NCBI GenBank assembly: GCA_050084985.1 | Contig: JBITNC010000001.1 | Coordinates: forward strand, 46,066,001-46,130,000 | Length of the DNA: 64,000 nt | Origin: Nageia nagi | Taxonomy: Eukaryota > Pinophyta | Direction of reading: 5' to 3' | In this document: positions 44,127 through 57,214 of the stretch, piece by piece | How positions within the stretch are numbered: position 1 is the stretch's first letter | How the letters are laid out: every line of letters starts with the position of its first letter | The notes under the pieces: generated by a model | What the model was told of the DNA's origin: nothing | Seen by the model: only the letters and a program-made list of their open reading frames with translations | Databases searched by the model: none | Made by a program: the position numbers and the translations under genes

Positions 44127-46632
44127 TTTTGAGTAAATTGATGAGATTATTGTTAATGCCCTTATTTTTATTAGGTGGTTTTAGTGATAGGTTGTATCAT
44201 GAATGCATTTCTCAATATTCATATAGTTCAAATGGAGATGTGTATAGTGTTGCTTTAGTCGGTTTACACCAAAAAGCCAAATTTGCAAAAATTGTAATTC
44301 TTACAAAAGTTGTCAATAGTGTGAAATGTGTCTTTATGCATAAATGATGACACTTAGTTCAAATGGAATATATTGGGTTTTCCAACATGTCATTCATATT
44401 CTTAGAGGTTACTTTTGAGCTTAGTTGCAACATCAAATTTTGGTCATCTAGTTGTTGGTACCTATTTGGGTCTTTTGATGATTTTTCATAAGCATGATGA
44501 TTTTGCATTACAAGGTGATCAAATAGGATGATTCAATGTTGAAAATTATATGTGTGTTTCTAAATCATATTAGTGTTGAATGTATTTGCATAGAGTTTGA
44601 AGTGATGGTTCTCGATCTCAGTACTATTCTAGTTGTTTTTACTTTTCTTTGCCTACTTGCCAATTTAGCTTTAGAGGCTTCCAAACTGATGCAATATTAG
44701 AGAAAATGTAAGGATTTATGGAATGAAATTTTTACAAGTTGTAGGTAAAATTAAATTTATTATATATTTTAAATTTTATATCTAATTGAGTTTGAAAAAA
44801 ATTCAATAATTAGTTCAAAATGGCTTTGAAATTTGAAATAAGTTTTCTAGTTTTGAATAGTTTTATTGGTTAAGTCATGGAATTTGTGTTGAGAGTGTTT
44901 CTCATTAATTAGTGAATCAATTTTTGAATTTTTTTTATGTTAAACCTATAACTCATCAATATGAACAACTTTTTCTCTAGGAGAATCTTGATTTGAAGCA
45001 CCGAAGTATGAGAATCTTTATAGTGCACCAAACTAAGCTTGTGTATTATTTGACAAAATATCTTCAAATATTTGCTAAAGGCTACTTTAAGGGGAGTGTT
45101 ATGTGAAATATATATAGGTTTATACATTTGAATGTTCACATAATGTAGTCAGTTATGTGACGAATATTTGGTCCCAATTTCATGTTAATTTGTGCACCTA
45201 GTGAGAAGTTGTAGGTCTTCAAAAATGCTTATAGAGCTCTATTTTCATGTTTTTCTAGGTTTGGAATGCAAAGTGTTTGACAAAATGCCTTTGGATTTTG
45301 TATGGGAAAAAATTAATTATTTTTTTGCATAGAACAAGTCTATGACATGCTTGACAAAATGGCTCCTTAGTTGTTTGAAGAAGGTTAATGAAGTATTTGA
45401 CAAAATACCACCTATCATTGAAGTACATCTAGCAGTTGCAAAAGTTTAGATTGAAAAGGTGTTTTAAAAAACTATATTACAAATTTGAGACTAAGGGTGG
45501 TATTTAAAAAATAAAAATAAATTTATTAGTGTATGAGACTTAATGAGAAATAGAAAAACACATGTGTGCTGGTAGTTTTGAGTGGAGATGATTTTCATAG
45601 ATTTAAAAGTTTTTTTTGTGTTTTATATATGCACTAATAAAGTAATAGAAATCAAGCATTGATGGAAGAGAGAAAGATTCTATTTGAATGAAATGGAGCT
45701 TTTTGAAAAAGAGATCAATTTCTTTTAGTTGAGTAAAGCATATTTACATTACCATTTTCATCGCTTTTTCATAGAGATTTATGAAAATGTCTTATTTGTA
45801 TTTTTATCATAACTTCTTCATATGGTGTCATTTTTAGCTAAACATTTGAGGGGAGTTAGAAAATAGATAACTAAAAAAAACCCAAAAATATTTTAGTGAT
45901 TTACAAAAGGAACAATGAGAACTAATTAATTTTTGAGGCTATTTTTTCCAAACTTCATTTTTGGTAACTGTCACAAAGATAATATTGATTTGTTCATGTA
46001 TAACGAACATTAGTGACCATATATCATTTAGAGTGAGTGCTATTTAGTTTAAATGTGATGAGGTAATGATAAATATTTTAGTACATTAACATATAGCCAT
46101 TTTGAGAGCATTTGTGGATAGGTTTGCAGTACGATTAAGTTTGAGCAAATAAAAGGTCAAGAGACATGGTTGAGTGAGCAAGGATAAGTGGAGTTAATTA
46201 GATTCATTTTGAGGTGTTCAAATTTAGAATGTGAGTGTGATTGTATCATGATAGTGTGGATTCAAATATAGTGTGTGTGTGGAGATGTGATATTGAGAGC
46301 TAAACCACATAGGGTCTTATTGATACCATTCTTATCTTCATCTCATCAGTATTGCTGAGTCAATGCTTGGCATTAGAGTTTATGATCCTTATAGTTGATG
46401 TTGTAGAATTATATAGGTTAGTTGGTTCTATGAAATATTGTATTGTCCATCCATTTATTTTTAGCTAGATTTGGGTGGTAGACCAAGCAATCCATTGGCA
46501 CAAGTGGTTTTCCCACATTGGGTTCCACTATACATCATGTGTTCTTGTGCAATTACTTTGTGTGATTATTTTTATTATTTGATTTTTAATTAAAATAATT
46601 CACCCCCCTCTTAGTATCACCATAGAATAACA
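44127..46632 (+). repeat. Element G 3' LTR
   Basis: About 2,506 bp, partner of 37422-39915. It starts TTTTGAGTAAATTGATGAG where the 5' copy has TGTTGAGCAAAGTGATGAG, and ends GAATAACA. Many shared landmarks, for example GGTTGTATCAT, GGTACCTATTTGGGTCTT and ACATCATGTGTTCTTGTG. Confidence 0.85.
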
Positions 46633-47390
46633 CATATATGTTAATAATTAGGTGGTAATATGGAGAGTTATCATTACCAATTTATTGTATTACTTGCCAC
46701 ATGATGAACTCATAAACATATTTAGTAAAATTTGTGATAAAGAAAATATCATGTATCTTATAAATACAACAACACAAGTCATTTGAGGAAGTAATAACAC
46801 AAGAAAAAATTATTGTAAGACGTTAAAAATCCATCAAGTGATATCAAATTATGCAAGAAAAATAATGATCAAAAGCATAGTAATAATGGTAATAAGAACT
46901 ATCAAACCTATCAAAATCTAAAAAATAATTATTTATCATATGATTTCAATCAAGTACAACCAAATGGAGCAATATAACCTCAAAGAGCACCACAACAACC
47001 AATGGTAAGAGAAAAAGTCAAACTTAATAATCAAGCACCTTTACCACCATAATAAAATGGAAATTTACTCCTTTGATAGAGCCTTTATTAGATATCTTCA
47101 AATGGTTTCTTCAAGAAAATGTCATACTATTTCTTGAAATAAAAGATAATTTGTATACATCTACTTGACCTTGGTACAAAGTGCATGAGTATTGTGCATA
47201 CCATAGGAAAATATGACTTAACTCAAATGGATGTATGCGATTGAAACATGTGATCCAAGATCTTATTAACAATGAGGAAATTTCAATAGTAAATCTAACT
47301 GCAACACCTAATAAATGCTTGAAAATATTCAATGATCCTTTGCCTAAATATAACATGAATCAAGTAGATGTCATATCAATAAACATAAAA
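46633..47390 (+). pseudogene. Element H: Ty3/gypsy gag, right part
   Basis: Resumes after element G. LLYYLPHDELINIFSKICDK (about 46680-46740) and a Gln/Asn-rich linker (YQTYQNLKNNYL) lead to a Tat-type knuckle region: WYKVHEYCAYHRKI, then NGCMRLKHVIQDLINNEEI (about 47175-47290). The conserved Gly-His of the knuckle is lost behind a stop. The next bases (to about 47750) stay weakly coding-like (GFIHVDEAKIKLSIT) without a clear protease motif; RT is not found downstream. Confidence 0.7.
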
Positions 47391-49186
47391 TAATTTTATC
47401 ATAGGGTAGGATTTCCTTTCTCAAATAATGATATTATGGGATTTATCCATGTGGATGAAGCAAAAATAAAATTATCTATTACACCATCATTATCATATGA
47501 TCCAATAAATAAAATTGAATCCTTTGAGTTGTCATCATCACATTTTGGTTAAATCAAAATATTGAGTATCAAATCATGAGAATTATCATGCACCTTGACA
47601 TATGAAAATTATCACTTAAGCACATTTTCATCAAACATGTAGTATTATCATATTGAAATCATAGGAATTAATACTAGAGCCTACTCCTTTTTTACAATTA
47701 TCCACTAGTGGGAACTTTGGGGTAGGATAAAGTCATTTACCTTGAAGGAATTTATTTATTCAATAAATTATTAATGTTTCAAATACTTATTTGGAATAAA
47801 TATAAATTTTTAATCTACTAGAAATGTTAATGTAGGATGTGTATTCCTTGGCAATCATGCCCTCTATTTCAATTTGCAATTTGGTGAGATATTTATGTCC
47901 ATGTACTTCTCCCTACAATAACATCTGATCAAATTTGGTTTAATATATTTCAACATAGGTGAGCATGGTGTGCTATCCTTAGTTGTTGCAACACTCCATT
48001 GCCTTATAAATTTAGTAAACAAGCATATTTTCTCATCTAAACACCATGATAAGCTTCTCCAATACACTTCTACTTAGTTTGTGGAGTTTCTTCTTCTATA
48101 AATGACTAATTTGCCTTCAATCATACAAGGCCAAGTTATTGTAATGTCATGCTACTCTTATCTCAACTCTTTGATGTCTTATTCTCCTTTTCCTATTGTA
48201 TCATAGAGAGGAAAGAGCACTGATACAATTTCATATTGGCTTGGTTGTCTACCCTATCCTTAAGAAAACATCATGAATGCTAGTGGCACCACTTTGGTAA
48301 TGGTTTACTTCCTAGTCCTAAAGCAATCCTATTAGAGCCCTTGGATCCACTTTGTATGATTGATTGCCTTATCCCTAAGTAATCTTATAGATGTCCCATA
48401 GCACCAATTTTGTTATCTTAGATAATATATTTGTATTTTTCTCATTTTGTAATAGAAATTGTTCAACATTCCATTTTGCATGGCTTTAGTGTGTTTTCCA
48501 TTTAATATGCCTATATGCATGAGAAAATAATTGTAAATCCTCATAGGAGTGTTTTGTATATATTACATTATTATTGTTAGCTATTTAGGTTCATTTTAAT
48601 CTTATGAGTATCTATTAGTGTTTCTATTTGAGCATTAGATTTGAAATTATTCATGGTTGTACCAAATAGCCTTTATATAGGACTAGTTTGCTTTTGGATG
48701 TTAAATCTTTTGTTAAAGACCTCCTTTTCATGTGATTCCTTTTATTTTCTATTTGTAGTTTCAATATATTTCTATCATATACAATATTCCATACTTTTTT
48801 TATAGAACATACTCAAAAACCATAATATTTAAACCCATATTATTTCATAATCTTGCTCTTGAACCCCATGGAGTATTTTTCTTGCAAATAATTTTCAACC
48901 CCATCATATTTCTCCAAATTCTTCTTCTAAATGTTTATCATTAGATAAAAATTTCTTTTTTGATCATTTGGATTGTCATAGTTCTTGATTTTACTGATAA
49001 TTGCAAATTTAAATTACCCCTTGAAACTAATCAAGAATCTACACTATGAAAAGCCTTTGCTAATGTCATTGCACTCCTAACTATGGATTTCATACATTGG
49101 CTAAATTTTACACTCCAAAACCTACCTGTTAATTTCATCACCCTTAGAACTATAGAAATATACTTATTTTAACTCTAGATAGGCAC
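47391..49186. other. Unassigned AT-rich sequence
   Basis: Possible continuation of element H to about 47750, then no supported feature. The minus-strand frame at 47864-48067 has no family motif. Confidence 0.4.
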
Positions 49187-49430
49187 TTTTGACTTTGAAA
49201 CACATGTCAAGGCCCAAAATCTTTAGATTTGGACCTAAAAGTCTGAAATTTTTATTTTTTAGCTTGATTATTCACTCCAAAACTTTCTTTTTTGACTCAA
49301 CCTATTTGGACTATTTATTTCCTTATTTTTCACTCTAAAAGGGTATTTTGTACCTCAAAATGGTGTTTTTGACTTTGAAAAGTGCATTCATGGCCTAAAA
49401 TTATCTAGATTTGGTCTGGAACTTCAAATT
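49187..49430. repeat. 180-bp spaced imperfect duplication
   Basis: TTTTGACTTTGAAA begins both 49187 and 49367. In each case it is followed by a CAAGGCC/CATGGCC-(C/T)AAAAT...TTTAGATTTGG-like block. Two diverged units. Confidence 0.6.
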
Positions 49431-49789
49431 GACTCTCTAAGAGATCTAGAGCTCTATTTTAGCTATTTGAGTAATTGTTGGAAAAGTATCCAACTATATG
49501 GTTAAATTAATATTTTACATAACATTATTTTTTCTAAAATCACCAAAAAATTTAGGTATTTGTTTCATCCCTAGTTCATAGCATTTACATCTTTGGATCT
49601 TCAAATCCTTCAATTTGGTGAACTAATGGTTGGTATCATAGTTCAATAGCATTTGAATGATTTCATAAATTGGTGGTTGGTGAACCTATCTTCTTCACTT
49701 GGTATCAAACATTATGTACATTGTTCACCATCCTTGGAGTATGTTGACTTCAAAGTCTTTATTTGGTATTAGAGCTCTTGTCTTGATCC

Positions 49790-50760
49790 TATGAAATATT
49801 CACATCTCTTAGACTTATCATGATATATTTTTAATTATTATCATTATGTATATCATTATCACTTATCTCTTTTATATCATCATGTGGTATACATCTTTAT
49901 CACATTATTATTGGATTTTATCCTTGTATATACTTTTTTTTATTATTAAATCATATTATCATTATACATATGACTTATCTTTATCAATAAAATAAAAATA
50001 TGAAAAATATTAGCAAAACATCAAAATCATGCTTATAATATATATTTAAGTTTCATCATTATCTTTGGATACTTTCATCAAGTGTGCATCATATCTTAGA
50101 ATAAAAATAAAAATAATCATATATTTGTTCATATTCAAACTAGAAAATTTATTAATTTTTTTATCCATTTTATCCTACAAAATTGTAGATCCAATTACTA
50201 TTTATCATGTTAACAAATCATTTTGTTAATCCAACATGTCATTTTTTCATTTCATCTTGTCAAACTTCATCATTTTGGCAAATTTTTCACTTATTGAAAA
50301 TTGACATAATTTTGTTTTCATTTTCTTAGGTCAAGTTTTTGTTTTCCTATTATGTTAGTGTTTTTACTATTTTACTTTTCATCATATTTGATATATCTTA
50401 TTATGTTATTTTATGTAATTTGGGAACCTTATTTGGATGTTTACCAAATGATCTTGTTATCATGTTTGTGGTCATTTTATCTTATCATTGTGGAATTGTT
50501 ATTTGATCTTCTTTTTTATATTTTATTATATCCATTTTGCCACTTTTTCTTATTATATGGATGTCATGGTGTATCCTTTTGTTATATGTTTTATGTCATC
50601 ATTTTATCATCTTATATATATTTATAGCTTTTATCATTATATTATTTTATCACATTATCATTTTTCCATTTTATCACTTTATCATTTTATCTATTCATCA
50701 TTTTATCAATTTATCATTTTTTTGTTTTATCACTTCATCATTTTAAAATCATTTTCTTTG
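49790..50760. repeat. Low-complexity TTTTATCATT-rich tract
   Basis: Many degenerate copies of TTTTATCA(T/C) with variable spacing, densest at 50585-50750. Plus-strand frames here (50352-50874) translate to Phe/Ile/His/Tyr-rich text that follows from the repeat and are not genes. Confidence 0.75.
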
Positions 50761-51319
50761 TATTGTATTGTTACTTTTATCATAACTACAAGAAAATGGT
50801 CATTGGGCATCGGGAGTAACATCATAATATTTTTTAGTTTGATTTCTAATGTTATTTTTGTAAGGACTTGTTAGGCCTTATTAAGGGTTTGGTTTCAACT
50901 ATTTATTTTTACTTCATGATGTTGTTTCTAACATTATGTATGATGAAAATACTAACATATATTTTTTGATTTTGTTAACATTGTTGTCGATGATATTTTT
51001 GATGTAATATTTTTTAATTTTCTAAAGGTATGTATAATGGTAATTTGTAATTTCATGATACATAGATAATGCAATATCATCTTCAAACACCTTGAAATTA
51101 GCAAAACTAGTGAGAAATGTTAAAACTATGAGTTCATCCAACCTAAGCACCACTTTTTGACCATAAAGTGGATCCATATTTTGCATACATCCACATATGT
51201 TTTAATTATAATCTTTATAAATTGTTAGATGCATATAAAACCTTTAAAAATGTCTATAAATATAAATCATTTAATTATGATAGCATTGAAATAAAATATA
51301 AAATACTATTATAAATCAT
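50761..51319. other. Unassigned sequence left of the CACTA fossil
   Basis: Likely includes the 3' flank of the CACTA relic. No CACTA-type terminal repeat identified. Confidence 0.35.
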
Positions 51320-52990
51320 TTAATTATCATTTATATCATCTTCATCATTAGAAAATATAATATATTTTCCTTTAGGATCAATATTAATTACAAACTACAT
51401 TGTCTCATCCTCTACATTTGGAAACAAAAATACTTAACTACAATGTTATGGTAAAATATAAGGCTCTTTATCTTTAGCTAAATATTTTGTGGAGTTGATT
51501 GTAAAGTATTCACTATTGTCATTATGCAAGTGTGTCAAACTATTTACATCTAAATACTACACATTGGAATGACCCATAATCATATTGGATAATTTGTTGA
51601 AGTTTTTCAACATATTGTAATGTTTCTTCTATCAAGTTTTTATCTTTTGTACTTACATGACTTGCTTAGTCAAAATCAACCATCCCTCCATAGTTAAATG
51701 TCACTCTATTATGATAAATCTTTTCAATTCTAAAGTGTTGACCATATGCCCATATTGAAGAGAAAGATCAACCATCCCTCCATAGTTAAATGTCATTTTA
51801 TTCTAATAAATATTTTCAATTCTAAAGTGTTGACCATATGCCCATATTGAAGAGAAATATACTACCTAAAAATATTTACATAAAAAATATTATTAGTGTA
51901 ATCATTATATTTATATAAACTATCATGATCTTATAAAAATATCAAAAAATAAGTGCATATTAGTAAATTAATAATAATTACAATTTGATTGCATCGAATG
52001 GAGATATTTTGAACAACATTTATATTTTCATTTACTTGTCTTTCTTTCTCATCAATTGTTTCCGTCAACCATGACCTTGGACACTCTATTGGCCAATTTT
52101 TATCTCTCAGCTATGTAGGTATAGGTGTACCCCTTGAATTTTGTCTACAAAATAAGGTATGATCTTCTACAAGTCTACTTATTTTACTTTTGTACATTTC
52201 AATAAACTCTTTGCAACATTCTATATTCATTATGAAAAAATAGTTTATAGATTCAAACTCTTGATAATTTATAAAATCATGATGACATAATATACATCCA
52301 TTACTAGCTATTGATTAAATTAAATCCAAAATGCATGTTATACATACTATTGTAAATTAGTAATATCTTTAATATTGTTAGTACCTTTAATAGTATAATT
52401 TATCCCATTTTATTCCAAAATCTCCCCAAATATTTTTGTGTCTTTGTCTACTTGCCACATCTTTGGTGTAGAAGGATGGATTTGTGAAATATATTTAGAT
52501 GCATAAAAAATGATTCTTCTACAATATATCCCTCACCCATTGATCCTTCTAGTTATGATTTTTAGCTAACAAATGCTTTTAGTACTTTTAAAAATCTCTC
52601 CATAAAAAACATGCTTCTAGCACTTATAATACTTATTGTTTCTATATAATCTACTAGGTGGATCAATATGCACACTTGTATGTTCATAAAAGTAGAAGCC
52701 ATTTTCTTTGCAAAGGTATAGATAATTTCAACAATTTCTTTATGCCATCTAGGTATTTATCTCACATGCATCTCCCTTCTAGTTATCCACCTATTGATAA
52801 AAATATAATATCATCAAATTATGCAAAATTGATAGAAAAATAGAAAATAATATAATAATGAAACACATGCTATTTTTTCAAAGAGAAGTACCATAACATG
52901 ACATAACTTAGACATATTAATAGTTGACCAATTTCCCTTTTTATATATGGAGGTAAATTCTTACATCCATGAATTGCAAGTGGAAAAATA
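51320..52990 (-). pseudogene. CACTA (En/Spm) transposase C-terminal fossil
   Basis: The minus strand shows, in the expected order, the tail domains of a plant TNP2-type transposase. The DUF4218-like part (about 52480-52960) has LPPYIKREIGQLLICLSYVM, ILIHLVDYIETISI, MERFLKVLKAFV and EGSMGEGYIVEESFF. A linker follows with RGTPIPT-stop-LRDKNWPIEC and WLTETIDEKE (about 52070-52150). The DUF4216-like part (about 51330-51610) has IIQYDYGSFQCVVFRCK, FLFPNVEDET and INIDPKGKYI. A 92-bp duplication lies between the last two parts. The catalytic transposase domain would lie further right; 53000-55000 is too decayed for me to place it. Highly degraded. Confidence 0.78.
51675..51858. repeat. 92-bp tandem duplication
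   Basis: Two adjacent copies, 51675-51766 and 51767-51858, each starting ATCAACCATCCCTCCATAG and ending near CATATTGAAGAGAAA. They are nearly identical, with differences mainly in the middle, so the duplication is younger than most of the decay around it. Confidence 0.88.
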
Positions 52991-54399
52991 TGTTGTATAT
53001 AAAGTTATGTATTATGCAAATAGTATTAATTATTATATTTTAAAAAATATGTATATTAACACTAAAAAATTAATTTGTATAGACATATAATATGAGAATA
53101 CCTTCAAGAAGGTGTTGTAATCATCAAATTGTAATCCTATTATTATACCATTAGTAGTGAATGCTTTTCTTAGAGATGATCCATACTAAGTTAGTATTCT
53201 AATGGTTTTAATAACATTATATACCTATTGTGACCAAGATTAACAACCCCTTGAAATGAGATTTCAAATGAATATTATAAAGTGCTAATCCTCATAGGTA
53301 TCAATAGGTATGTGAGATTATCCATCTCTAACATCCTTTTTAGGTAGTTTAGATCACATGATAATGAAACTAGACCTATTAATCAAGCAATTGTAACCTA
53401 GATTTGATCTCCATTGAAGTAAATAATGTTAATGTTCAAGATCACCCATTTTATTTATTCTAATCAAAGGAAAATGATAATTTTGTAGAGACAAAATAAC
53501 CTAATACCTCTAATCAACCTAAGCTATAGTGCAAATGGTGCCTTATCCATGGTATCATAGAGTTAAATAAATATTAACAAGAAAGGAAGAATAAGGTTGT
53601 ACCTATTTTTAATCACTCAACTAACACGTAATATGAAAGTTATGTATTAAAAAATGAAGAAGAAATATTTATTCCTTATTTGATACTTATAATAACAAAT
53701 GAAGTAACAATAACAACGTATCACATAATCTCAAGAAAAGATAACAAAGGAAATGACCTTGAATCATTGTAATCATATATCATCGTATTGCATAAAAATT
53801 TTAATACAATACTATCCAATATCTTTCTTGACTACAATCATAGTAGATTTCCCAAATAATATGATAATCCTTAGAAAAAATACTTCAACCTATCTAACAC
53901 TACTTGCCATTTGAGTATAGGGTGAATGAAGATATCCTACTTCTTTGGAACATTCTTGAAAATTATATAATAGAAGATTTAGACATGGTGAAAAGGAAAC
54001 ATATTTTTGGAATGAAAAACTAAGTGAAAAACCCTAATAGGTACCAAAATATTACCTAGCTATCTTGATTGACTAGCAAAAGATCCTTCATTAATCCTTC
54101 TCTTTTCTTTTGTAAAGTACAGCTTGGCTTTAGTGAACTCAACAACTTTGATTCCCTACATCATATTAGCTAAAATAATTTTAGATGATAACATTCTTCA
54201 AAAGTGGTGGATGATCATAGAAATAGTTATAATAAAAATATCTATTACCATCGAATACCACCTTGGTTTTAAATAGAATATGTGTACTTTAGATAGCATA
54301 TTGTAGATATTTTCCCAATACTATGAATGATAAAGATCATCCTTATTTGAGATAGAATATTTTTTTTGATAAATATTTTATAGATTCTACATGTAACCA
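52991..54399. other. Unassigned sequence, possibly CACTA N-terminal remains
   Basis: A minus-strand stretch at about 53110-53180 (SLRKAFTTNGIIIGLQFDDY) looks coding-like and may belong to the transposase, but no diagnostic motif is visible. Confidence 0.3.
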
Positions 54400-54780
54400 A
54401 TCTATTTGATGACCCAAAATGTTTTCCCAATGAGAACCAATACATTACAGTAGGAAAAATACTATTTGAACAAATGAGAAGCTTTTTGATGATAAGTAGC
54501 TCTACCTAATATTAATAGGACTTTCCCATTCATTTAGAGCTTTACCTGATAATGAATGGTATTACTTGACCATAAAATAAGTTACTAGACTATTACACCC
54601 CATTTTTGACCATGTAAGATGTTTACCTGATAATAAGTATCTTTACTCAATCAAGATAAAGCTTATTTAATCAAGAAAACCTTTATCTAACAAATCAAAG
54701 ACTTACCCAACAAGGTAAATAGTTACCTGACCAAATGTAATCTTACTTAATAAGGAAAGGAACTCCCTCGTTTGGTAGGT
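54400..54780. repeat. Degenerate short repeats of a TTAC(C/T)TGA motif
   Basis: Roughly every 20 to 30 bp a TTACC(T/C)GA, TTACTTGA or TTACTCAA-like core recurs, for example at about 54544, 54567, 54631, 54709 and 54729. Very diverged minisatellite-like structure; no coding. Confidence 0.45.
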
Positions 54781-55125
54781 AGCATTCTTTATTTTTATAA
54801 AAATAAATTTTGAGATCCAACATAGGCTCTGATTGGGATAATCTTTAAGAGGAATTCAAAGTTATTGAGAATCATAGTTATCTATTAGTTTCCTATAGCA
54901 AAAATAAAAACAACACTATCATGAAAAATATTAGTGGCTAACACATAGCCAAAAGGCTAAAATTCAAAATTTTAATATTCAAATTTGGCTATTAAGATGG
55001 GTTCTACTTTTGACATCTTTGACTAAATTTCATTTATTTTTTTGGGAATATATGCCAGCATTTAGAATATGTTTGGCTCATTATATGCCTTAAAATTATA
55101 AATTAAAAATGTATCACCCACATAG
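54781..55125. other. Unassigned sequence
   Basis: AT-rich, nothing recognised. Confidence 0.4.
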
Positions 55126-55208
55126 TTGATTGAAACACACACACGCACATGCGTGCATCCACACACACACACACACACATACATACATACATACATATAA
55201 TACATATA

Positions 55209-55257
<49 letters not shown>
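55126..55257. repeat. Compound CA/CATA/TA microsatellite
   Basis: In order: CA repeats interrupted by GCACATGCGTGCATC, a pure CA run, about five CATA units, TATAA-type units, then about 40 bases of TA. Confidence 0.95.
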
Positions 55258-55679
55258 AGATTTAATTGTACTTTACTAAATTAAATATCTAGAACTACAT
55301 ATTTGAAATTAGAAAATAATCATATTTTAATATTAAAATATACTTTTAATTCCATTATTATTATCATTTTACATAAGGACAAGAACTACAATATAAATAT
55401 TAATCAAAATATATGATCAAAGGAATCATTCATTACAAACTTGAATATATTTGCCTTTATTTATAATTTTTATCCCCTTTTCTAACAAGTGTAATAAGTT
55501 TTGAAATTGATTGCCCCATTTTTGAATAGGTTTTAAGATTGATTGCCTTCATATTAAATGATATTTTTAAAGGGATAATATTAAATTTTTTCCTAAACAC
55601 TAGATAATGATTCTAAAATGGAAAACTATAACAAGATATATAAAAGCATATGTACACAAGATTGATGTGCTTCAATCAT
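55258..55679. other. AT-rich spacer after the E integrase
   Basis: Probably the 3' untranslated part of gypsy element E; no LTR recognised. Confidence 0.35.
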
Positions 55680-56719
55680 CCAATCCCTTTAGGTTGGTAA
55701 TATTTCTTTAGTTGTTTCCCATTTATAGGAATGGGAAGCTCATCACCCTCCATTGAAGTAGGCTTGAATATATGATTGTCAATGATTGAAGAAATGTAAT
55801 AAGGTCCCAAATACTTATGGTTCAATTTAACCTTTTTCCATGTTATTCATTCTTAGGATCCTAATATGAAACTTTATTATTTAATTTCAAAGGTTTATCT
55901 TTAGCCTTTTTATTGAATGAATCAATTATTTTGATTGTTTATTTTTTTACAATAATGAAAGTATATCTTCTAGCTTCTTCTAATTCTACTATATTATTAA
56001 TTATTTATAATATTGTAGTCATATTCTCTTCTTCTATGACTAATAACTATAAAACTTTATTTTTTTGGTAAAAAGGAAAATTTGCATTTTCTCCATAGAC
56101 TAGTTCATTTGGTGACTTACTAGTTGATTGCTTTAGTAAAATCCTATCATTCCAAAGTGCATACTTTATTTCATCATGCCAATATCTCTAATTTTTACCC
56201 AGTATTATTCTTATTCTTTTTAATAAGTTTTTATTTAAAGATTCAACTAACCCATTTCCCTATGGATAATAATTAGTTGAATAAGAGAGCTTAATATGAT
56301 ATTGAGTGTAAAATTTTATCATTTCTAATGAAGTTAAGTATGTACCATGAGCTTCCTAGGGACCCCAAATTTGGTTAAAACAAAATCATCCAAAAATTGG
56401 CTAACTAATTTAGATGAAAATTTCTTCAAAGGCATAGCTTCCATCCATTTTGTGAAATAATTTATTAAAGTGATGATATAAACATGTATTGTAGGTGAAT
56501 GAGGATTTATTTCTACAATAAGATCAAGTCCACATTATGTAAAAGGGGCATCAACAAAAACTAATTTCAAAGGCATTGTTGATAACTTCTACTATCTATA
56601 AAATACCTAACACTCATGATATTTTCTAACAAAACTATATACTATGCGAAATAATGATGGCCAATAAAAACTTGACCTCATTATTTTGTGAGTTTTAACC
56701 CTTGTAGCATCGTGTCCTT
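55680..56719 (-). pseudogene. Element E: Ty3/gypsy integrase fragment
   Basis: Minus-strand gypsy integrase cut at its N-terminus by the B LTR. It begins GHDATRVKTHKIM and FYWPSLFRIVYSFVRKYHEC, the second half of the zinc module (about 56600-56715). In the core, CGLDLIVEINPHSP keeps the first Asp (about 56510-56545); YIITLINYFTKWMEAMPLKK is clear at about 56430-56490; the second Asp region is lost to decay; GNGLVESLNKNL keeps the Glu (about 56225-56260). Further on are WHDEIKYALWNDRILLKQST and YGENANFPF. The C-terminus EGDELPIPINGKQLKKYY-like text ends near 55690. The end motif fits Athila- or Tat-type elements. Element B interrupts it at 56719/56720. Confidence 0.83.
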
Positions 56720-57214
56720 TGTGAGAATTGAACTATAACATAAGCAATTCTAAACTCCTAAGATCGCATGAAACCTCACAATTATATCTAAAAAACTCAC
56801 AAAGCAATCTCACAACACAAGATGTAAGTGGTTACTCCAACTAGGAGTACATCCATTAACTAGATCTTTACTTCAATCACAAATAGAACTCTCTTACAAT
56901 CCTCTTAATCTCATCTCCTACACTTCTATCCTATAGCTTAAATTTACTCCACAATTGGTGTGTGATCACAAAAAGGGAGCCTTCAATTTATAGGCCAAAA
57001 TCCTTCTTTGGATCACCCTTTTATCTAATGTACAAAAGCATGACATGCACATCCTTTTACCCAAGAGGCATGCTCATGACATGGGATGTAGGAAAAGTTA
57101 CATTATCATATTCACTTAAATACTTAAGGTATCAAATGATACCCTCAAGTATTAGTAAACTAACATAGGATATTATTACAAAACCTTTACAATAAGAAAT
57201 TATACACTCCAACA
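56720..57214 (-). repeat. Element B 3' LTR
   Basis: 495 bp, TGTTGGAGTG...TTCTCACA in element orientation; aligns with the A LTR 15685-16172. TATAAATT at 56985-56992 is the likely TATA box. Confidence 0.87.

Larger units (their letters stand above)
37422..46632 (+). mobile_element. Ty1/copia element G with long LTRs
   Basis: A 9.2-kb plus-strand copia element with LTRs of about 2.5 kb (37422-39915 and 44127-46632). It has an initiator-Met-type primer site in decayed form, gag, protease, integrase, RT and RNase H, and two polypurine tracts. Flanks are CAAAT (37417-37421) and CATAT (46633-46637), a target duplication with one mismatch. The same gypsy gag continues on both sides, which confirms the boundaries. 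The coding part is broken by stops and frameshifts, and by substitutions at the protease and integrase sites. Confidence 0.88.

Noticed and set aside
50352-50874. Three overlapping plus-strand open frames of 69 to 128 codons with a membrane-like look
   Set aside because: The hydrophobic Phe/Ile/Tyr text comes from the TTTTATCATT low-complexity tract; all three frames show the same bias.
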